Below, piece by piece: positions 1 through 8,530 of a DNA stretch of 64,000 nt; within the stretch, counting starts at the first letter, position 1; each line of letters opens with the position of its first letter. Both the position numbers and the translations under genes were made by a program. The DNA is from Streptomyces griseomycini. Lineage in GTDB: Bacteria; Actinomycetota; Actinomycetes; Streptomycetales; Streptomycetaceae. The stretch covers positions 351,707-415,706 of the forward strand of contig NZ_JACHJI010000003.1 in assembly GCF_014203535.1 (NCBI RefSeq), read 5' to 3'. The notes under the pieces were generated by a model. It did no database searches. It had not been told where the DNA came from and saw nothing but the letters and a program-made list of their open reading frames with translations.

Positions 1-557
1 TCCCACCAGGCGGCGCGCCGCAGCCGCGCGACGTCCTCGTCGTCGTACCGCCGCTTGATGGTGCGGGCCGGGTTGCCGCCGACGACCGTGTACGGCGGCA
101 CGTCGGAGGTGACGACGGCCCCGGTGGCGATGACCGCTCCGTCGCCGATCGTCACCCCCGGCATGACGGTGACGCCGTACCCGAACCACACGTCGTTGCC
201 GACGACGGTGTCACCGCGGCTCGGCATCGACGTGACGATGTCGAGCGTCCGTTCCGCCCAGGCACCGCCGAACATCGTGAACGGGAAGGTGGACACCCCG
301 AGCGTGGGGTGCTCGGCGCCCGCCATGAGGAAGCGGGTGCCGGTGGCGAGGGCGCAGTACTTGCCGATGACGAGGCGCTCGGGGCCGTAGGCGTACAGCA
401 CGTTGCGGCGCTCGAACTCCTCGGCGCCGTCCGGGTCGTCGTAGTAGGTGAACGCGCCGATCTCGATGCGCGGGTCGGTGACCAGGGGCTTGAGGAGCAC
501 CACGCGCCTGTGCTCCGGCAGGGGGTGCGGCACGGTCGGGTCGGGAATCGTGGACAT
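1..557 (-). CDS. Xenobiotic acyltransferase-like (Vat/CatB) acetyltransferase, 3' end outside window
   Basis: Left-handed beta-helix acetyltransferase of the XAT group, which transfers acetyl from acetyl-CoA to hydroxyl groups of small molecules, including streptogramins and chloramphenicol in the characterised members. The visible part is about 185 residues from an ATG at 557. It contains hexapeptide-repeat sequence ([25 protein letters not shown]) and the family ending [13 protein letters not shown]. The C-terminus runs off the left edge. The LysR gene at 590-1645 lies just upstream on the same strand, 32 bp away, so they may be cotranscribed. Substrate is unknown; a resistance role is possible but not shown. 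Confidence 0.85.
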   Translation of the reverse strand, partial: MSTIPDPTVPHPLPEHRRVVLLKPLVTDPRIEIGAFTYYDDPDGAEEFERRNVLYAYGPERLVIGKYCALATGTRFLMAGAEHPTLGVSTFPFTMFGGAWAERTLDIVTSMPSRGDTVVGNDVWFGYGVTVMPGVTIGDGAVIATGAVVTSDVPPYTVVGGNPARTIKRRYDDEDVARLRRAAWW

Positions 558-589
558 GACCCGCACGATCCCCGACCCGGGCCGGGGGA

Positions 590-1645
590 TCAACGACGGG
601 TTCGGGAACGATCCATAACCCCCGGCTTATCGATCGGCACCGGCTCGGTGCGCACGCCCACCGTCCGCACCCGGCCGCTCCGCGTCCGGCCGCCCCTCCG
701 CCCCGCGTCCCGCCGGCTCCGGCTCGCCGCGCCGGGCGGCAGGTCCGCGGGGCGCTCGGCGAGCGCGTCCTCGGCGGCCGAGACGAAGGCCCGGACCAGC
801 GGTGTCGCACCGGCGGTGCGCCACACCAGGGCCCACTCGCCCAGCGGGGCGTCGCGGATGGGCAGGTAGACGATGTCCGGCCAGGGGTAGTAGTGGGCGG
901 CCTCGGCCTGGATCGGCGTGACGACCTCGCCGGACGCCACCACGGCGAGGCACTCCTGCCACACGGTGACCGGCGGTCCGCCGCGCCGGACGGGCCGCCC
1001 GGACGGCGTCCGGGCCGGCAGCATCGCCTCCAGGTGGTAGGCGGGGATCGGCGCGCCGTCGTGCGGCCGGGTCACCAGGTGGTCGCCCAGGTCCTCCATC
1101 TCCACCGACTCGCGCCCCGCGAGCGGATGGGACGCGCCGGCCATCATCACCAGCGGCCGGGAGCGCAGCACCGGCCCGACGGTGAGGTCCGGTTCGCGCA
1201 CCGGCAGCCAGAGCACCGCCAGATCGACCTCCTCCCGGCGCAGGGGCCCGAAGGGGTCGCTGCCGTGCATCTCCCTGAAGGACAGGACGCACGCCGGGTG
1301 CCGGGCCCGGAACAGGCCGGTGACGTCGGCGATGTCGTGGGCCAGGGCGCCCATCGTGCCCAGCACGAGGCCGCCCGAAGCGCCCCGGGCGGCCTCGGTC
1401 GCGGCGGTGACACCGGCGCGGATGCGCTCGTAGCCGGCCGCGAGGTCCTCGCGGAGCCGGGCACCGATCCCGGTCAGGGCCACGTGCCTGCTGGTCCGCT
1501 CGAAGAGCGCGGCACCGATGTGCCGTTCCTGCTTGGCGATGGCCTGGCTGACGCGGGCCTGCGTGATGTGCAGCCGCTCGGCCGTCCGCCCGAAGTGCAG
1601 TTCCTCCGCCAGAGTCAGGAAGATCTCGATGTCCCGCAGCTCCAC
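590..1645 (-). CDS. LysR-family transcriptional regulator
   Basis: A 351-residue LysR regulator. The N-terminal winged helix (residues 1-60: [20 protein letters not shown], then a TQARVSQAI recognition helix) is followed by a periplasmic-binding-like effector domain to about residue 290. The C-terminal 55 residues are Arg-rich and low-complexity, so the tail is probably disordered. It lies 32 bp upstream of the acetyltransferase gene on the same strand and 33 bp downstream of the flavin-reductase gene (1679-2383), also same strand. Unlike classic LysR genes it is not divergent from a target. Function is clear at family level; ligand unknown. Confidence 0.9.
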   Translation of the reverse strand: MELRDIEIFLTLAEELHFGRTAERLHITQARVSQAIAKQERHIGAALFERTSRHVALTGIGARLREDLAAGYERIRAGVTAATEAARGASGGLVLGTMGALAHDIADVTGLFRARHPACVLSFREMHGSDPFGPLRREEVDLAVLWLPVREPDLTVGPVLRSRPLVMMAGASHPLAGRESVEMEDLGDHLVTRPHDGAPIPAYHLEAMLPARTPSGRPVRRGGPPVTVWQECLAVVASGEVVTPIQAEAAHYYPWPDIVYLPIRDAPLGEWALVWRTAGATPLVRAFVSAAEDALAERPADLPPGAASRSRRDAGRRGGRTRSGRVRTVGVRTEPVPIDKPGVMDRSRTRR

Positions 1646-1678
1646 GCCACCCTCCCCGTCAGCGGCGCACCCACCCGA

Positions 1679-2383
1679 TCACCGCGCCGCCCACGACGGT
1701 AACCGCACCGCCCGTCGGCGTTCCGGCTCCCCGTACGTCAGCGGGGGGGCGGACGCGGTACGGGGGGTGGTGGTCCCGGCGGTCTCCGAGCGGAAGCCGT
1801 GGCCGACCTCCGGCGCGAGACCGTGGTAGTGGCGGAAGTTGTAGATGAGGGGGCTCCACACCGCGGGGTCGATGTGGTGGGTGCCCGGCACGACGATGCG
1901 TTCGTCGGCGTGGACCCGCAGCACGTCGCACTCGACGCTGAAGAAGAGACCCGCTCCGCCGGGCGTCATGGCGCGGACGCGCGCCTCCAGCTGCAGGGCG
2001 CACTCGGCGACCCGCGGCGGCTTCACCAGGTCGGAGCCGGCCGGGGTGAGCCCGGCCGCGGCGAACTTGTCCCGCTCGTACCGGTAGACCGCCCGCTTGG
2101 CCTCCGGCACCGGGTCGGCCCCGGTGAGCGGGGCGAGGCGCTCCACGTGCTCCCACAGCTCCGGTGACGCCACGTTGACCACCAGCTCCGGGCGTTCGGC
2201 GAGGTTGCGCGCGGTCCGGCTCTCGGTGCCCAGTCCCAGGACGACGTGCTGTCCCAGCGCCCAGGCGGAGGAGATCGGGGCGAGGTTGACGGTGCCGTCG
2301 CCGTTCTCGGTGGTCAGCAGGACCACGGGGGTGCCGAAGTAGAGGATGCTCGGTCGGACCACTCGGTGGGTGTCGATCTTCAT
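1679..2383 (-). CDS. Flavin reductase-like domain protein
   Basis: A 234-residue protein of the FMN-binding split-barrel flavin reductase family (DIM6/NTAB type). The opening segment (YFGTPVVLLTTENGDGTVNL, ISSAWALGQHVVLGLG) and SRTARNL are typical of the flavin-binding fold; residues 1-200 cover the domain and the last 30 are Ala/Arg-rich. Such proteins bind FMN and either supply reduced flavin or act as small oxidoreductases. It is the first gene of a likely minus-strand run with the LysR and acetyltransferase genes. An ATG at 2383 begins the conserved fold; longer upstream starts give only Arg-rich junk. Confidence 0.85.
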   Translation of the reverse strand: MKIDTHRVVRPSILYFGTPVVLLTTENGDGTVNLAPISSAWALGQHVVLGLGTESRTARNLAERPELVVNVASPELWEHVERLAPLTGADPVPEAKRAVYRYERDKFAAAGLTPAGSDLVKPPRVAECALQLEARVRAMTPGGAGLFFSVECDVLRVHADERIVVPGTHHIDPAVWSPLIYNFRHYHGLAPEVGHGFRSETAGTTTPRTASAPPLTYGEPERRRAVRLPSWAAR

Positions 2384-2570
2384 GGCTCAGGACGCTAGGG
2401 GCGGAACGCTTCGGCGCGCGTCGAAGCGTCGTCCGCCGGGCCGCGCCGTGGCCTTCGCCCGCCTCCGCTCCGCCCGCCCGGGCTCCCGAACGGCTCAGGG
2501 GCGGCAACGGCCGAACCGGTGGCTGTAGCCTGCCGGGCAGGCGGGGACGGGATCCGGCATCGGGGGACGC

Positions 2571-3086
2571 ATGAGGACGGGACCGCCCGGCTCGTCCGGG
2601 CCGGGCGGCGCGTCACCGGGACGTCTCCGCCGGGCGGCGCGTCACCTCGGCGCCGCGCACCTGAGCGGTGCGGTCCTGCTGTTCACCTACGTCGTCCCTC
2701 CGGCCTGGTCCCTGGACGTCTACGGCGCGGCACCGGCCGGTGACCCTTCGGCGGACACACCCCCGTTCGTGATCTGGGCGGTGCTGCTTCTGCACTGCGC
2801 GGGTTTCCACCTGCTCGTGCAGATCCCGTCCGGCCTGCTGGGCACGAGGCTGGGCCGAGGCCGTGGCGGCCTCGTCGCCTACGCCTCGGCCCTGGCGATC
2901 GCGGGACTCCTGACGGCCCTGGCCTCGTGGGCGGTCCTGCGGCCGGAGGACGCCGGCGGGTTCGTCCCGTGGTGGGCGGACTTCATGGCGCGCGGCGCGC
3001 TCGGCCTGGCGGGCTACGGGTGGGTGACCCGGGGGCCACGGAAGGACCCGGCGGTCTCCTCCGCGCGTACCGTGCGCGAGCTGTGA
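2571..3086 (+). CDS. Small membrane protein of unknown function
   Basis: A 171-residue protein that I do not recognise. It has hydrophobic segments at about residues 28-48 (GAVLLFTYVVPPAWSL), 65-90 (FVIWAVLLLHCAGFHLLVQI), 103-122 (LVAYASALAIAGLLTALASWAVL) and 135-152, so four membrane helices are likely. The ATG at 2571 has a good ribosome site (GGGGGA) seven bases upstream. It is divergent from the flavin-reductase gene. No catalytic motif is visible. Confidence 0.65.
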   Translation: MRTGPPGSSGPGGASPGRLRRAARHLGAAHLSGAVLLFTYVVPPAWSLDVYGAAPAGDPSADTPPFVIWAVLLLHCAGFHLLVQIPSGLLGTRLGRGRGGLVAYASALAIAGLLTALASWAVLRPEDAGGFVPWWADFMARGALGLAGYGWVTRGPRKDPAVSSARTVREL

Positions 3087-3415
3087 CGTCGCCGTACGGA
3101 GGACGCGGAGTGCGGGCCGTCGCGACCGGGACCGGACGCGACGGAAACCGGGACGGCCGCACTCCTCGCCGCGGCACCGCGGACGGCCCGTGGGCGTCCG
3201 CCGGAACCGCCGCTAGGAGGCCCCGGACCGCGCCGCACGCGCGCCCGGGGTGGGCTCCTGCGCGTCCTCGGAGCAGGGGATCCCGTCTTCCGCGAAGTCC
3301 GGGGCCTGGAAGGGGTGGGTCGTCGGAGGCGGCGGCACCGCGGTGGAACGGCGGGGGTGCCCCTCCAGGGCGGAGAACAGCGATGTCGGGTCGATGAGAG
3401 GTCTGCCTTTCCTTG

Positions 3416-3435
3416 CAGGCCCCTGAGGGGGCCTG
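3416..3435 (-). terminator. Hairpin terminator after the small KOW-like gene
   Basis: Perfect 8-bp inverted repeat (CAGGCCCC / GGGGCCTG) with a 4-base loop, 26 bases beyond the stop of the minus-strand gene at 3462-3683. No clear T tract. The rest of 3087-3461 holds no gene that I can support. Confidence 0.55.
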
Positions 3436-3461
3436 GTGCGCCGTGACCGGGCGCAGCGGTC

Positions 3462-3683
3462 CTACAGCTTGGTCATCTTGGCGTACGGGCTCGAGATCCG
3501 GATGCGCGCCGAGCCGAAGTCCACGAGCGCCGCGACTCCGTCCTCGATGCCGATCACCCGGCCGAGACCGTACGTGTCGTGGGTGACTTGGTCGCCCATG
3601 GAGAAGTGCTTGGGAGCCGGTGTGGCCGGGGCCTTGAAGGGGCTGGTGGGCAGATGACGCTTCGGTGCCACAGGCTTTGTCAT
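3462..3683 (-). CDS. Small conserved CarD/KOW-like protein
   Basis: A 73-residue protein with a basic Pro/Lys-rich N-terminus (residues 1-28) and a compact beta-rich domain (residues 29-73: FSMGDQVTHDTYGLGRVIGI, VDFGSARIRI). The GDxVxHxxYGxGxV pattern resembles the RNA-polymerase-interacting/KOW folds of the CarD/Mfd/UvrD C-terminal type. This short form is common in Streptomyces. It probably binds nucleic acid or RNA polymerase, but no function is established from sequence. It stands alone, with a hairpin terminator at 3416-3435. Confidence 0.75.
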   Translation of the reverse strand: MTKPVAPKRHLPTSPFKAPATPAPKHFSMGDQVTHDTYGLGRVIGIEDGVAALVDFGSARIRISSPYAKMTKL

Positions 3684-3856
3684 GACTCAGTATGAGCCCA
3701 CGTGTGTCCCGTTCGCTGTGGCCGTCGGCACAGATCCGGACGGGAACGACCGCGTCACGCCGCTGACCTGGTGTTTCGGGACCGACGAATTCCTGCACCC
3801 GGCACGGCCGGGACACGGACCTCGGCCACCGCCGGACCGTGCCGCCGACCGGAGCA

Positions 3857-3960
3857 GGCCGCGGTCGGCCCGTGACGCTCTTCGCCGCCGTCGCGCTCGG
3901 GGCGCCGGCCGACGCCACGGTCACCGGCCGCACGGGGAAAATGCCGGGCGGCCGGGGCGC
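3857..3960 (+). pseudogene. Relic resembling the N-terminus of the adjacent DUF2087 gene
   Basis: Read in the frame starting near 3839, this stretch gives VTLFAAVALGAPADATVTGRTG. That is close to residues 16-36 of the gene at 4023 (RVFAAVALGATGAAEVAERTG). The match is short, lies about 200 bp upstream on the same strand and is not a full gene, so it is best read as a degenerate partial duplication. The rest of 3684-4022 shows no supported gene. Moderate to low confidence because the match rests on about 25 residues. Confidence 0.35.
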
Positions 3961-4022
3961 CGCGGAGGTAGCGTCCCCGGGGCCGGTGCGGCGGGTACCG
4001 CCCGGAAGGACGGAGACGGGAC

Positions 4023-4574
4023 ATGACGGCCGAGGACGTGATCGGGCTGTTCGCCGACGAGACCCGGGTACGGGTCTTCGCCGCCGTGGCGCTGGGCGCG
4101 ACCGGTGCCGCCGAGGTCGCCGAGCGGACCGGGCTGCCGGCCAGGGACGTCCTCCTCGCGCTGCACCGGCTCGAGGACCGGGACGTCGTGACGGCGGGCA
4201 CCGGCGGACTCGAGGTGTCCTACGCCGCCTTCCGCCGCATGGCGCGCGACGCGGCCGGACCCCGTTCCGCACAGGACCACGGCACCGGGGACGAGCGGAC
4301 CGAGACGGTGCTCCGCACGTTCCTGCGCGACGGACGCCTCGTGAAGCTGCCGGCCCAGTGGGACCGGAAGAAGCTCGTCCTGCGCCACGTCGCGGAACGG
4401 ACCTTCGAACCGGGCCGGCGGTACGCGGAGAAGGAGGTCGACGACCGACTGCGCACCTGGTGCGAGGGCGGCGGCACCGACCACGTGACCCTGCGCCGCT
4501 ACCTCGTCGACCTGCACCACCTGCACCGCCACGGCGGCGTCTACCACCGCCCGACGGACACCGCCGCACCGTAG
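4023..4574 (+). CDS. ArsR-like winged helix plus DUF2087 protein
   Basis: A 183-residue protein. Residues 1-75 form an ArsR-like winged helix (DVIGLFADETRVRVFAAVAL, then a short recognition region), and residues 95-175 match the DUF2087 module (FLRDGRLVKLPAQWDRKKLVLRHV, then VDDRLRTWC, TLRRYLVD). DUF2087 proteins are probably small transcriptional regulators. The ATG at 4023 is preceded by GGAGACGGG. A related fragment lies just upstream at 3857-3960. The gene is convergent with the VOC gene at 4628. Confidence 0.8.
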   Translation: MTAEDVIGLFADETRVRVFAAVALGATGAAEVAERTGLPARDVLLALHRLEDRDVVTAGTGGLEVSYAAFRRMARDAAGPRSAQDHGTGDERTETVLRTFLRDGRLVKLPAQWDRKKLVLRHVAERTFEPGRRYAEKEVDDRLRTWCEGGGTDHVTLRRYLVDLHHLHRHGGVYHRPTDTAAP

Positions 4575-4627
4575 CCGCCGGAGCGGACGCCCCTTCGTCC
4601 CGGCCGGCCCGACGGCGGCGAAGGGCG

Positions 4628-5134
4628 TCACGGGCCGGCCGTCGCGGCGTGCGGCCGTCCGGCGGCCAGGCGGTGGCGGAGTTCCTCCTCCGAGACGTCC
4701 TCCAGGTGGGTCAGGAACACCCACAGGTGTCCCGAGGGGTCCTTGAGGACGACGGTGCGGTCGCCGTGGAACATGTCCTTCGGCGGCTGGACGATCTCGG
4801 CGCCCGCGGCTTCCGCGCGCTCCGCCAGCGCGTCGACGTCCGGCACGAAGACGTGCAGGGTGACGGTCGTGCCGCCGAGCCGGCCCGGCGTGGTGAAGGC
4901 GGAGGCCTCCGCCTCGTCCGTGCTCGCGTCGCCCAGCATCAGGACCGACCGCCCGACGGCGATCTCCGCGTGCAGGATCCCGCCGCCGGGGGCGTCGACC
5001 CGGAACTCCTCGCGGGCGCCGAAGGCCCGCCGGTAGAAGTCGATCGCCGTGGCGGCGTCGTCGACCATGATGTGCGGGATCACGGAGTGGCGGTAGCGGT
5101 CGGGAATCACGTTGTCGGCAGTGCGCCCGGACAT
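4628..5134 (-). CDS. VOC-family (PhnB/glyoxalase-like) protein
   Basis: A 168-residue vicinal-oxygen-chelate protein with two beta-alpha-beta-beta-beta modules: HIMVDDAATAIDFYRRAFGA near residue 22 and TLHVFVPDVDALAERAEAAG near residue 92, ending in FHGDRTVVLKDPSGHLWVFL. This is the PhnB-like subgroup, often annotated as bleomycin-resistance-like, whose substrates are mostly unknown. ATG at 5134 has GAGGAGG upstream. It stands alone on the minus strand, 54 bp from the DUF2087 stop. Confidence 0.85.
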   Translation of the reverse strand: MSGRTADNVIPDRYRHSVIPHIMVDDAATAIDFYRRAFGAREEFRVDAPGGGILHAEIAVGRSVLMLGDASTDEAEASAFTTPGRLGGTTVTLHVFVPDVDALAERAEAAGAEIVQPPKDMFHGDRTVVLKDPSGHLWVFLTHLEDVSEEELRHRLAAGRPHAATAGP

Positions 5135-5321
5135 GACGGACCTCCTCGAGGGGCACCACCGGTCGGTTCCGGTGGCCGTGCGAGGAACGTAGGACCTCGA
5201 CTTCGGTCGAGGTCAAGGGCCGGTTCGCCGACCGGGACGCCGGCACCGGTCCCGGTGCCGGCGTCCCCTCCGCACCGGACGGCACGGAACGACCGGACGG
5301 CCCCGCCCTGCGGGTGCCGGA

Positions 5322-6617
5322 TCAGCTCAGCCCCAGCCCCCGGCGACCGGTCTCGTTGAGCTGGTCGGCGGTGAAGCGGCCGGTCCAGGAGCGCTCGTAG
5401 TGCTCCTCGGGGAAGTCGCCCGGGCTGGAGCCGGTGGCGAAGGCCTCCCTGACGTTCGCCGCGTACTCCTCGTTGCGGGGGCACCAGGGGGCGGCGGGGA
5501 TGTACATGACGTTCCCCCAGCCCTTCTGGTCCCGGACGGGGGCGACGCCGTGGACCATGTCGCAGTGCCACCAGACGGAGTCCCCGGCCCTGACGTCGGG
5601 GATCGGGGTCAGGGCCCGGTAGAGGACCGGGTGCCAGCGCTCGGTGACCGGGAAGACCTGGTTGGTGCGCACGCCGCACATGGAGTCCTCGGGGACGTCC
5701 GGCAGCAGCGGCCGCAGCAGCAGGTACGCCATGGCCTCCGGGACCGGCACGGTGTGCAGGACGCCCTGGTCGGCGTCCATGTCGGACAGGGCGGTCCAGC
5801 CCTGGAAGGTGCGGAACGCCGAGCACATGGTGGAGCCGGGGTACTGCGGCCCGGCGGTGCGGTGGGCGGCGTCCCAGGGGTCGTACCGCTCCACGTCTCC
5901 GCTGAAGAGGTGGCGGAACGCCTTCTGGTACTCCCGGGTCATCCACAGGTCGAGGGTGCCGGGATCGCAGTGGGTGCCCAGGCCGGCGGAGTCGGTGCCC
6001 GGCGGGCGGCGCCGGATGCGGTCGGGGTACAGCGCGTCGCGGTCGGGGTCGAACCACTGGGTCCCGTCGTCGTCGGTGTGCTTCCAGAACGAGTTCAGGA
6101 AGGACTGCACGGTGGCCATCCGCTCCGACTGCCGGGCCTGCATCTGGGCCTGCGACCAGTAGATCGGGTAGATCTCCGGCTTGGAGCCGACGCTGCCGAA
6201 GAAGTCGTCGCCGGGGCCGGAGTAGGTCTCGAAGAACTCGTTGCGCTCGACGTAGTCGACGATGTCGGCGTCCCAGGCCAGCGCCTGCTCGCGCGGGAAG
6301 TGGCCGCGCACGACGAGGCAGCCCCGCTTCCTGAGCTTGGCCGTCTGGGCCGGCGTCACCGTGCCCGCGGCGATCGCGTCGTAGTCCAGGACGGGCCAGA
6401 CCTCCTCACCGCGCTCGCGGTCGGCCTCGATCTCGGCGACGCGCGCCTCGACGCGCCGCTCGACGGCGGCGAACACCTCCTCGACGGTACGGCCGGAGGC
6501 CTCGATGCGGGCCCGCAGGGCGGGCTTGATCTCGCGGACGGCGGCGGCGAGGTCTTCGGGGGTCCGGTCCCAGTGCGGCAAGGCGGGGGCGGGGCGCTGT
6601 CCGGCGGTGGCCGTCAT
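5322..6617 (-). CDS. DUF1479 (YbiU-like) Fe(II)/2-oxoglutarate oxygenase family protein
   Basis: A 431-residue DUF1479 protein, full length for the family. The cupin core carries HCDPGTLDLW (HxD metal pair) around residue 217 and a distal WWHCDMVHGVAPVRDQ with a candidate third His and the Arg expected for 2-oxoglutarate. Family members are thought to be oxygenases of unknown small molecules. The gene is divergent from the ROK regulator at 6714. Two near-identical AGGAnTCCT sites sit in the 97-bp gap, so ROK control, perhaps responding to a sugar, is likely. Confidence 0.85.
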   Translation of the reverse strand: MTATAGQRPAPALPHWDRTPEDLAAAVREIKPALRARIEASGRTVEEVFAAVERRVEARVAEIEADRERGEEVWPVLDYDAIAAGTVTPAQTAKLRKRGCLVVRGHFPREQALAWDADIVDYVERNEFFETYSGPGDDFFGSVGSKPEIYPIYWSQAQMQARQSERMATVQSFLNSFWKHTDDDGTQWFDPDRDALYPDRIRRRPPGTDSAGLGTHCDPGTLDLWMTREYQKAFRHLFSGDVERYDPWDAAHRTAGPQYPGSTMCSAFRTFQGWTALSDMDADQGVLHTVPVPEAMAYLLLRPLLPDVPEDSMCGVRTNQVFPVTERWHPVLYRALTPIPDVRAGDSVWWHCDMVHGVAPVRDQKGWGNVMYIPAAPWCPRNEEYAANVREAFATGSSPGDFPEEHYERSWTGRFTADQLNETGRRGLGLS

Positions 6618-6633
6618 CTCGGCTCCTTTGGTG

Positions 6634-6690
6634 AGGACTCCTAACTTGAAATGACGGTAAGCACCCGTCCGGCTTTTGGCAAGGAGTCCT
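6634..6690. promoter_or_regulatory. Twin operator-like sites between the DUF1479 and ROK genes
   Basis: AGGACTCCT at 6634-6642 and AGGAGTCCT at 6682-6690 are each palindromic apart from the central base and are flanked by TAAC and TTACTAA. They lie in the divergent promoter region, the usual position for the sites of a ROK-family repressor acting on itself and its neighbour. Confidence 0.6.
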
Positions 6691-6713
6691 TACTAAACGC
6701 CTAGGATGGCGGC

Positions 6714-7856
6714 ATGAACCCGCCGAAGCCGTCACTGGAGCTGCTGCGGGGCCTGACGGACGAGAACGTGCTGCGCGCCCTCATGGCCCACGACCGCCTC
6801 ACCCGGGCGGAGATCGCCACCCGGACCGGCATCTCCAAGCCCACCGTCTCCGAGAGCGTCCAGCGGCTCGAGGAGGCCGGACTGGTGGCCGACACCGGCG
6901 AGCGCACCACCGGGCGCGGCCGGGTCGGCTCCTACTACGCGCTCTCCCCGCGGCTCGGGACCGCCCTGGTCGCGAGCATCACCCCGCACGGCGTCGTCGC
7001 CGAGGCCGTCGACGCGCTCGGCCGTACCCACGGGCGGGTCCGTACGGATCTGGGGGCGGACGCGGGACAGGAAGCGGCCGGGCGGGCGCTCGCCGCGGCG
7101 GCGGAGGAGCTGAAGGGCCGGGTCGGGGGCCCGCTGCGGCTGGCGGTGGTGAGCGCGGCCGATCCCGTGGACCGTGCGACGGGCCGGCTGGTCCACCTGC
7201 CCGACGCCCCCTTCCTCGTGGGCGCGCTCGACCCGCCCTCCGTCCTGGCGGACGCGGTGACCGGCCCCGTCCTGGTGGACAACGACGTCAACTGGGCCGC
7301 GCGGGCCGAGTACGAGCACGGGTGCGCGCAGGGCGTCGACGACTTCGTCTACCTCCACCTCGGTGAAGGGCTCGGCTGCGCCGTGGTGAGCGACGGCGTC
7401 GTGCGCCGGGGACACCGCGGGCTCGTCGGGGAGATCGCCCACCTGTGCACCGCGGGGCCGGACGGGCAGGCCATGGCGTTCACCGAGGTGTTCGCCGCGC
7501 TGGGCCTGCGCCGGCCCGCCTCCACCGCCGTCGACGTGCCGAAGCTGCTCGAGGTCCTCGAGGGCCGGGACGCCGGGGCCGACCGGGTCCGCGCGGCGCT
7601 GGCGCGCGCCGTCGGCGGCGTCCTGTCGGCCGCCGTCTCCCTCGCGGACCCGGAGACCGTCGTCGTCGGCGGGACGTGGGGGGCCCACCCCCGCATGATC
7701 ACCGCGGTCGAGGAGCACTTCCGGCGCACGCCGCGCCCCGTCCCCCTCGGTGCGGCCGTGCTGACCCTGCCCGAACTGACCGGAGCGCGCGCCCGTGCGG
7801 TCGACGAGTTCCGCTCCCTCGTCGTCCGGTCCGCCCGTCCCGCGGCGCACGGGTGA
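6714..7856 (+). CDS. ROK-family transcriptional regulator
   Basis: A 380-residue NagC/XylR-type protein. The winged helix at residues 10-75 includes RAEIATRTGISKPTVSESVQRLEEAGLV, and the ROK sugar-kinase fold follows (VDNDVNWAARAEY near residue 183, YLHLGEGLGCAVV near residue 212, VVGGTWGAHP near residue 318). The zinc motif usual in ROK proteins (CxCGxxGCxE) is absent; the sequence there is EIAHLCTAGPDG. It is therefore probably a pure regulator with an altered effector pocket. Divergent from the DUF1479 gene across paired operator-like sites. Confidence 0.88.
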   Translation: MNPPKPSLELLRGLTDENVLRALMAHDRLTRAEIATRTGISKPTVSESVQRLEEAGLVADTGERTTGRGRVGSYYALSPRLGTALVASITPHGVVAEAVDALGRTHGRVRTDLGADAGQEAAGRALAAAAEELKGRVGGPLRLAVVSAADPVDRATGRLVHLPDAPFLVGALDPPSVLADAVTGPVLVDNDVNWAARAEYEHGCAQGVDDFVYLHLGEGLGCAVVSDGVVRRGHRGLVGEIAHLCTAGPDGQAMAFTEVFAALGLRRPASTAVDVPKLLEVLEGRDAGADRVRAALARAVGGVLSAAVSLADPETVVVGGTWGAHPRMITAVEEHFRRTPRPVPLGAAVLTLPELTGARARAVDEFRSLVVRSARPAAHG

Positions 7857-7891
7857 CCGCGCCGCCTCCGCCGGCCGGGCCGCGACGCCGT

Positions 7892-8530
7892 TCAGCGACG
7901 GATGAGGCCGAGGCCGGTGGCGGTGGCGACGGCGGCGGTGCGCGAGTCGACGCCGAGCTTGGCGTAGACGCGGGCCAGGTGGGACTTGACGGTGCCCTCG
8001 GTCAGGTGGAGCCGGTGGGCGACGGCCTGGTTGGACAGGCCCTCGGCGACCAGGGCGAGGACTTCGGTCTCGCGCCGGGTCAGGGAGGTGCCCGGGGTGC
8101 GCAGCCGGTGCATGAGCCGGTCGGCGACCGCGGGGGCCAGGGTGGTGCGTCCGGCGGCGGCGGTGCGTACGGCGGCGGCCAGGTCCTCGGGAGGGGCGTC
8201 CTTGAGGAGGTAGCCGGTGGCGCCGGCCTCGATGGCGGGCAGGGTGTCGGCGTCCGAGTCGTAGGTGGTGACGACCAGGACGCGGGGGGCGCCCGGGCGG
8301 GCGGTGATCCGGGCGGTGGCCTCGGCGCCGCCCATCCCCTTGCCGAACTGCAGGTCCATCAGCACGACGTCGACGTCGCCCGCGGCGGCGCGGGCGACGG
8401 CCTCCTCGGCGGTGGCGGCCTCGGCCACCACGGTGAGGCCGGGTTCGGTCTCCAGCACGGCGCGCAGCCCGGCCCGTACCACGGGGTGGTCGTCGGCCAG
8501 GAGGAGGCGGACGGGGGTGTCGTCGGTCAC
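7892..8530 (-). CDS. NarL/LuxR-type response regulator
   Basis: A 212-residue response regulator. The receiver domain (residues 5-125) has the acidic pocket DDHPVVRAGL, the acceptor region VVLMDLQFG and the conserved Thr/Lys elements (VVTTYD, YLLKDAPPE). A LuxR helix-turn-helix follows (LTRRETEVLALVAEGLSNQAVA, GTVKSHL). The GTG start overlaps the kinase stop by 4 bp (8527-8530), so the two proteins are translationally coupled. The pair lies divergent from an ABC exporter, its likely target. Confidence 0.92.
   Translation of the reverse strand: MTDDTPVRLLLADDHPVVRAGLRAVLETEPGLTVVAEAATAEEAVARAAAGDVDVVLMDLQFGKGMGGAEATARITARPGAPRVLVVTTYDSDADTLPAIEAGATGYLLKDAPPEDLAAAVRTAAAGRTTLAPAVADRLMHRLRTPGTSLTRRETEVLALVAEGLSNQAVAHRLHLTEGTVKSHLARVYAKLGVDSRTAAVATATGLGLIRR

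Noticed and set aside
3682..4026. A 114-codon plus-strand frame divergent from the small KOW-like gene
   Set aside because: The start codon overlaps the start of the KOW-like gene and the second half is Arg/Pro-rich; there is no ribosome site.
2983..4569. A 528-codon minus-strand frame across the intergenic region and the DUF2087 gene
   Set aside because: It crosses a supported minus-strand gene and a supported plus-strand gene in another frame and is almost wholly Arg/Pro/Gly.
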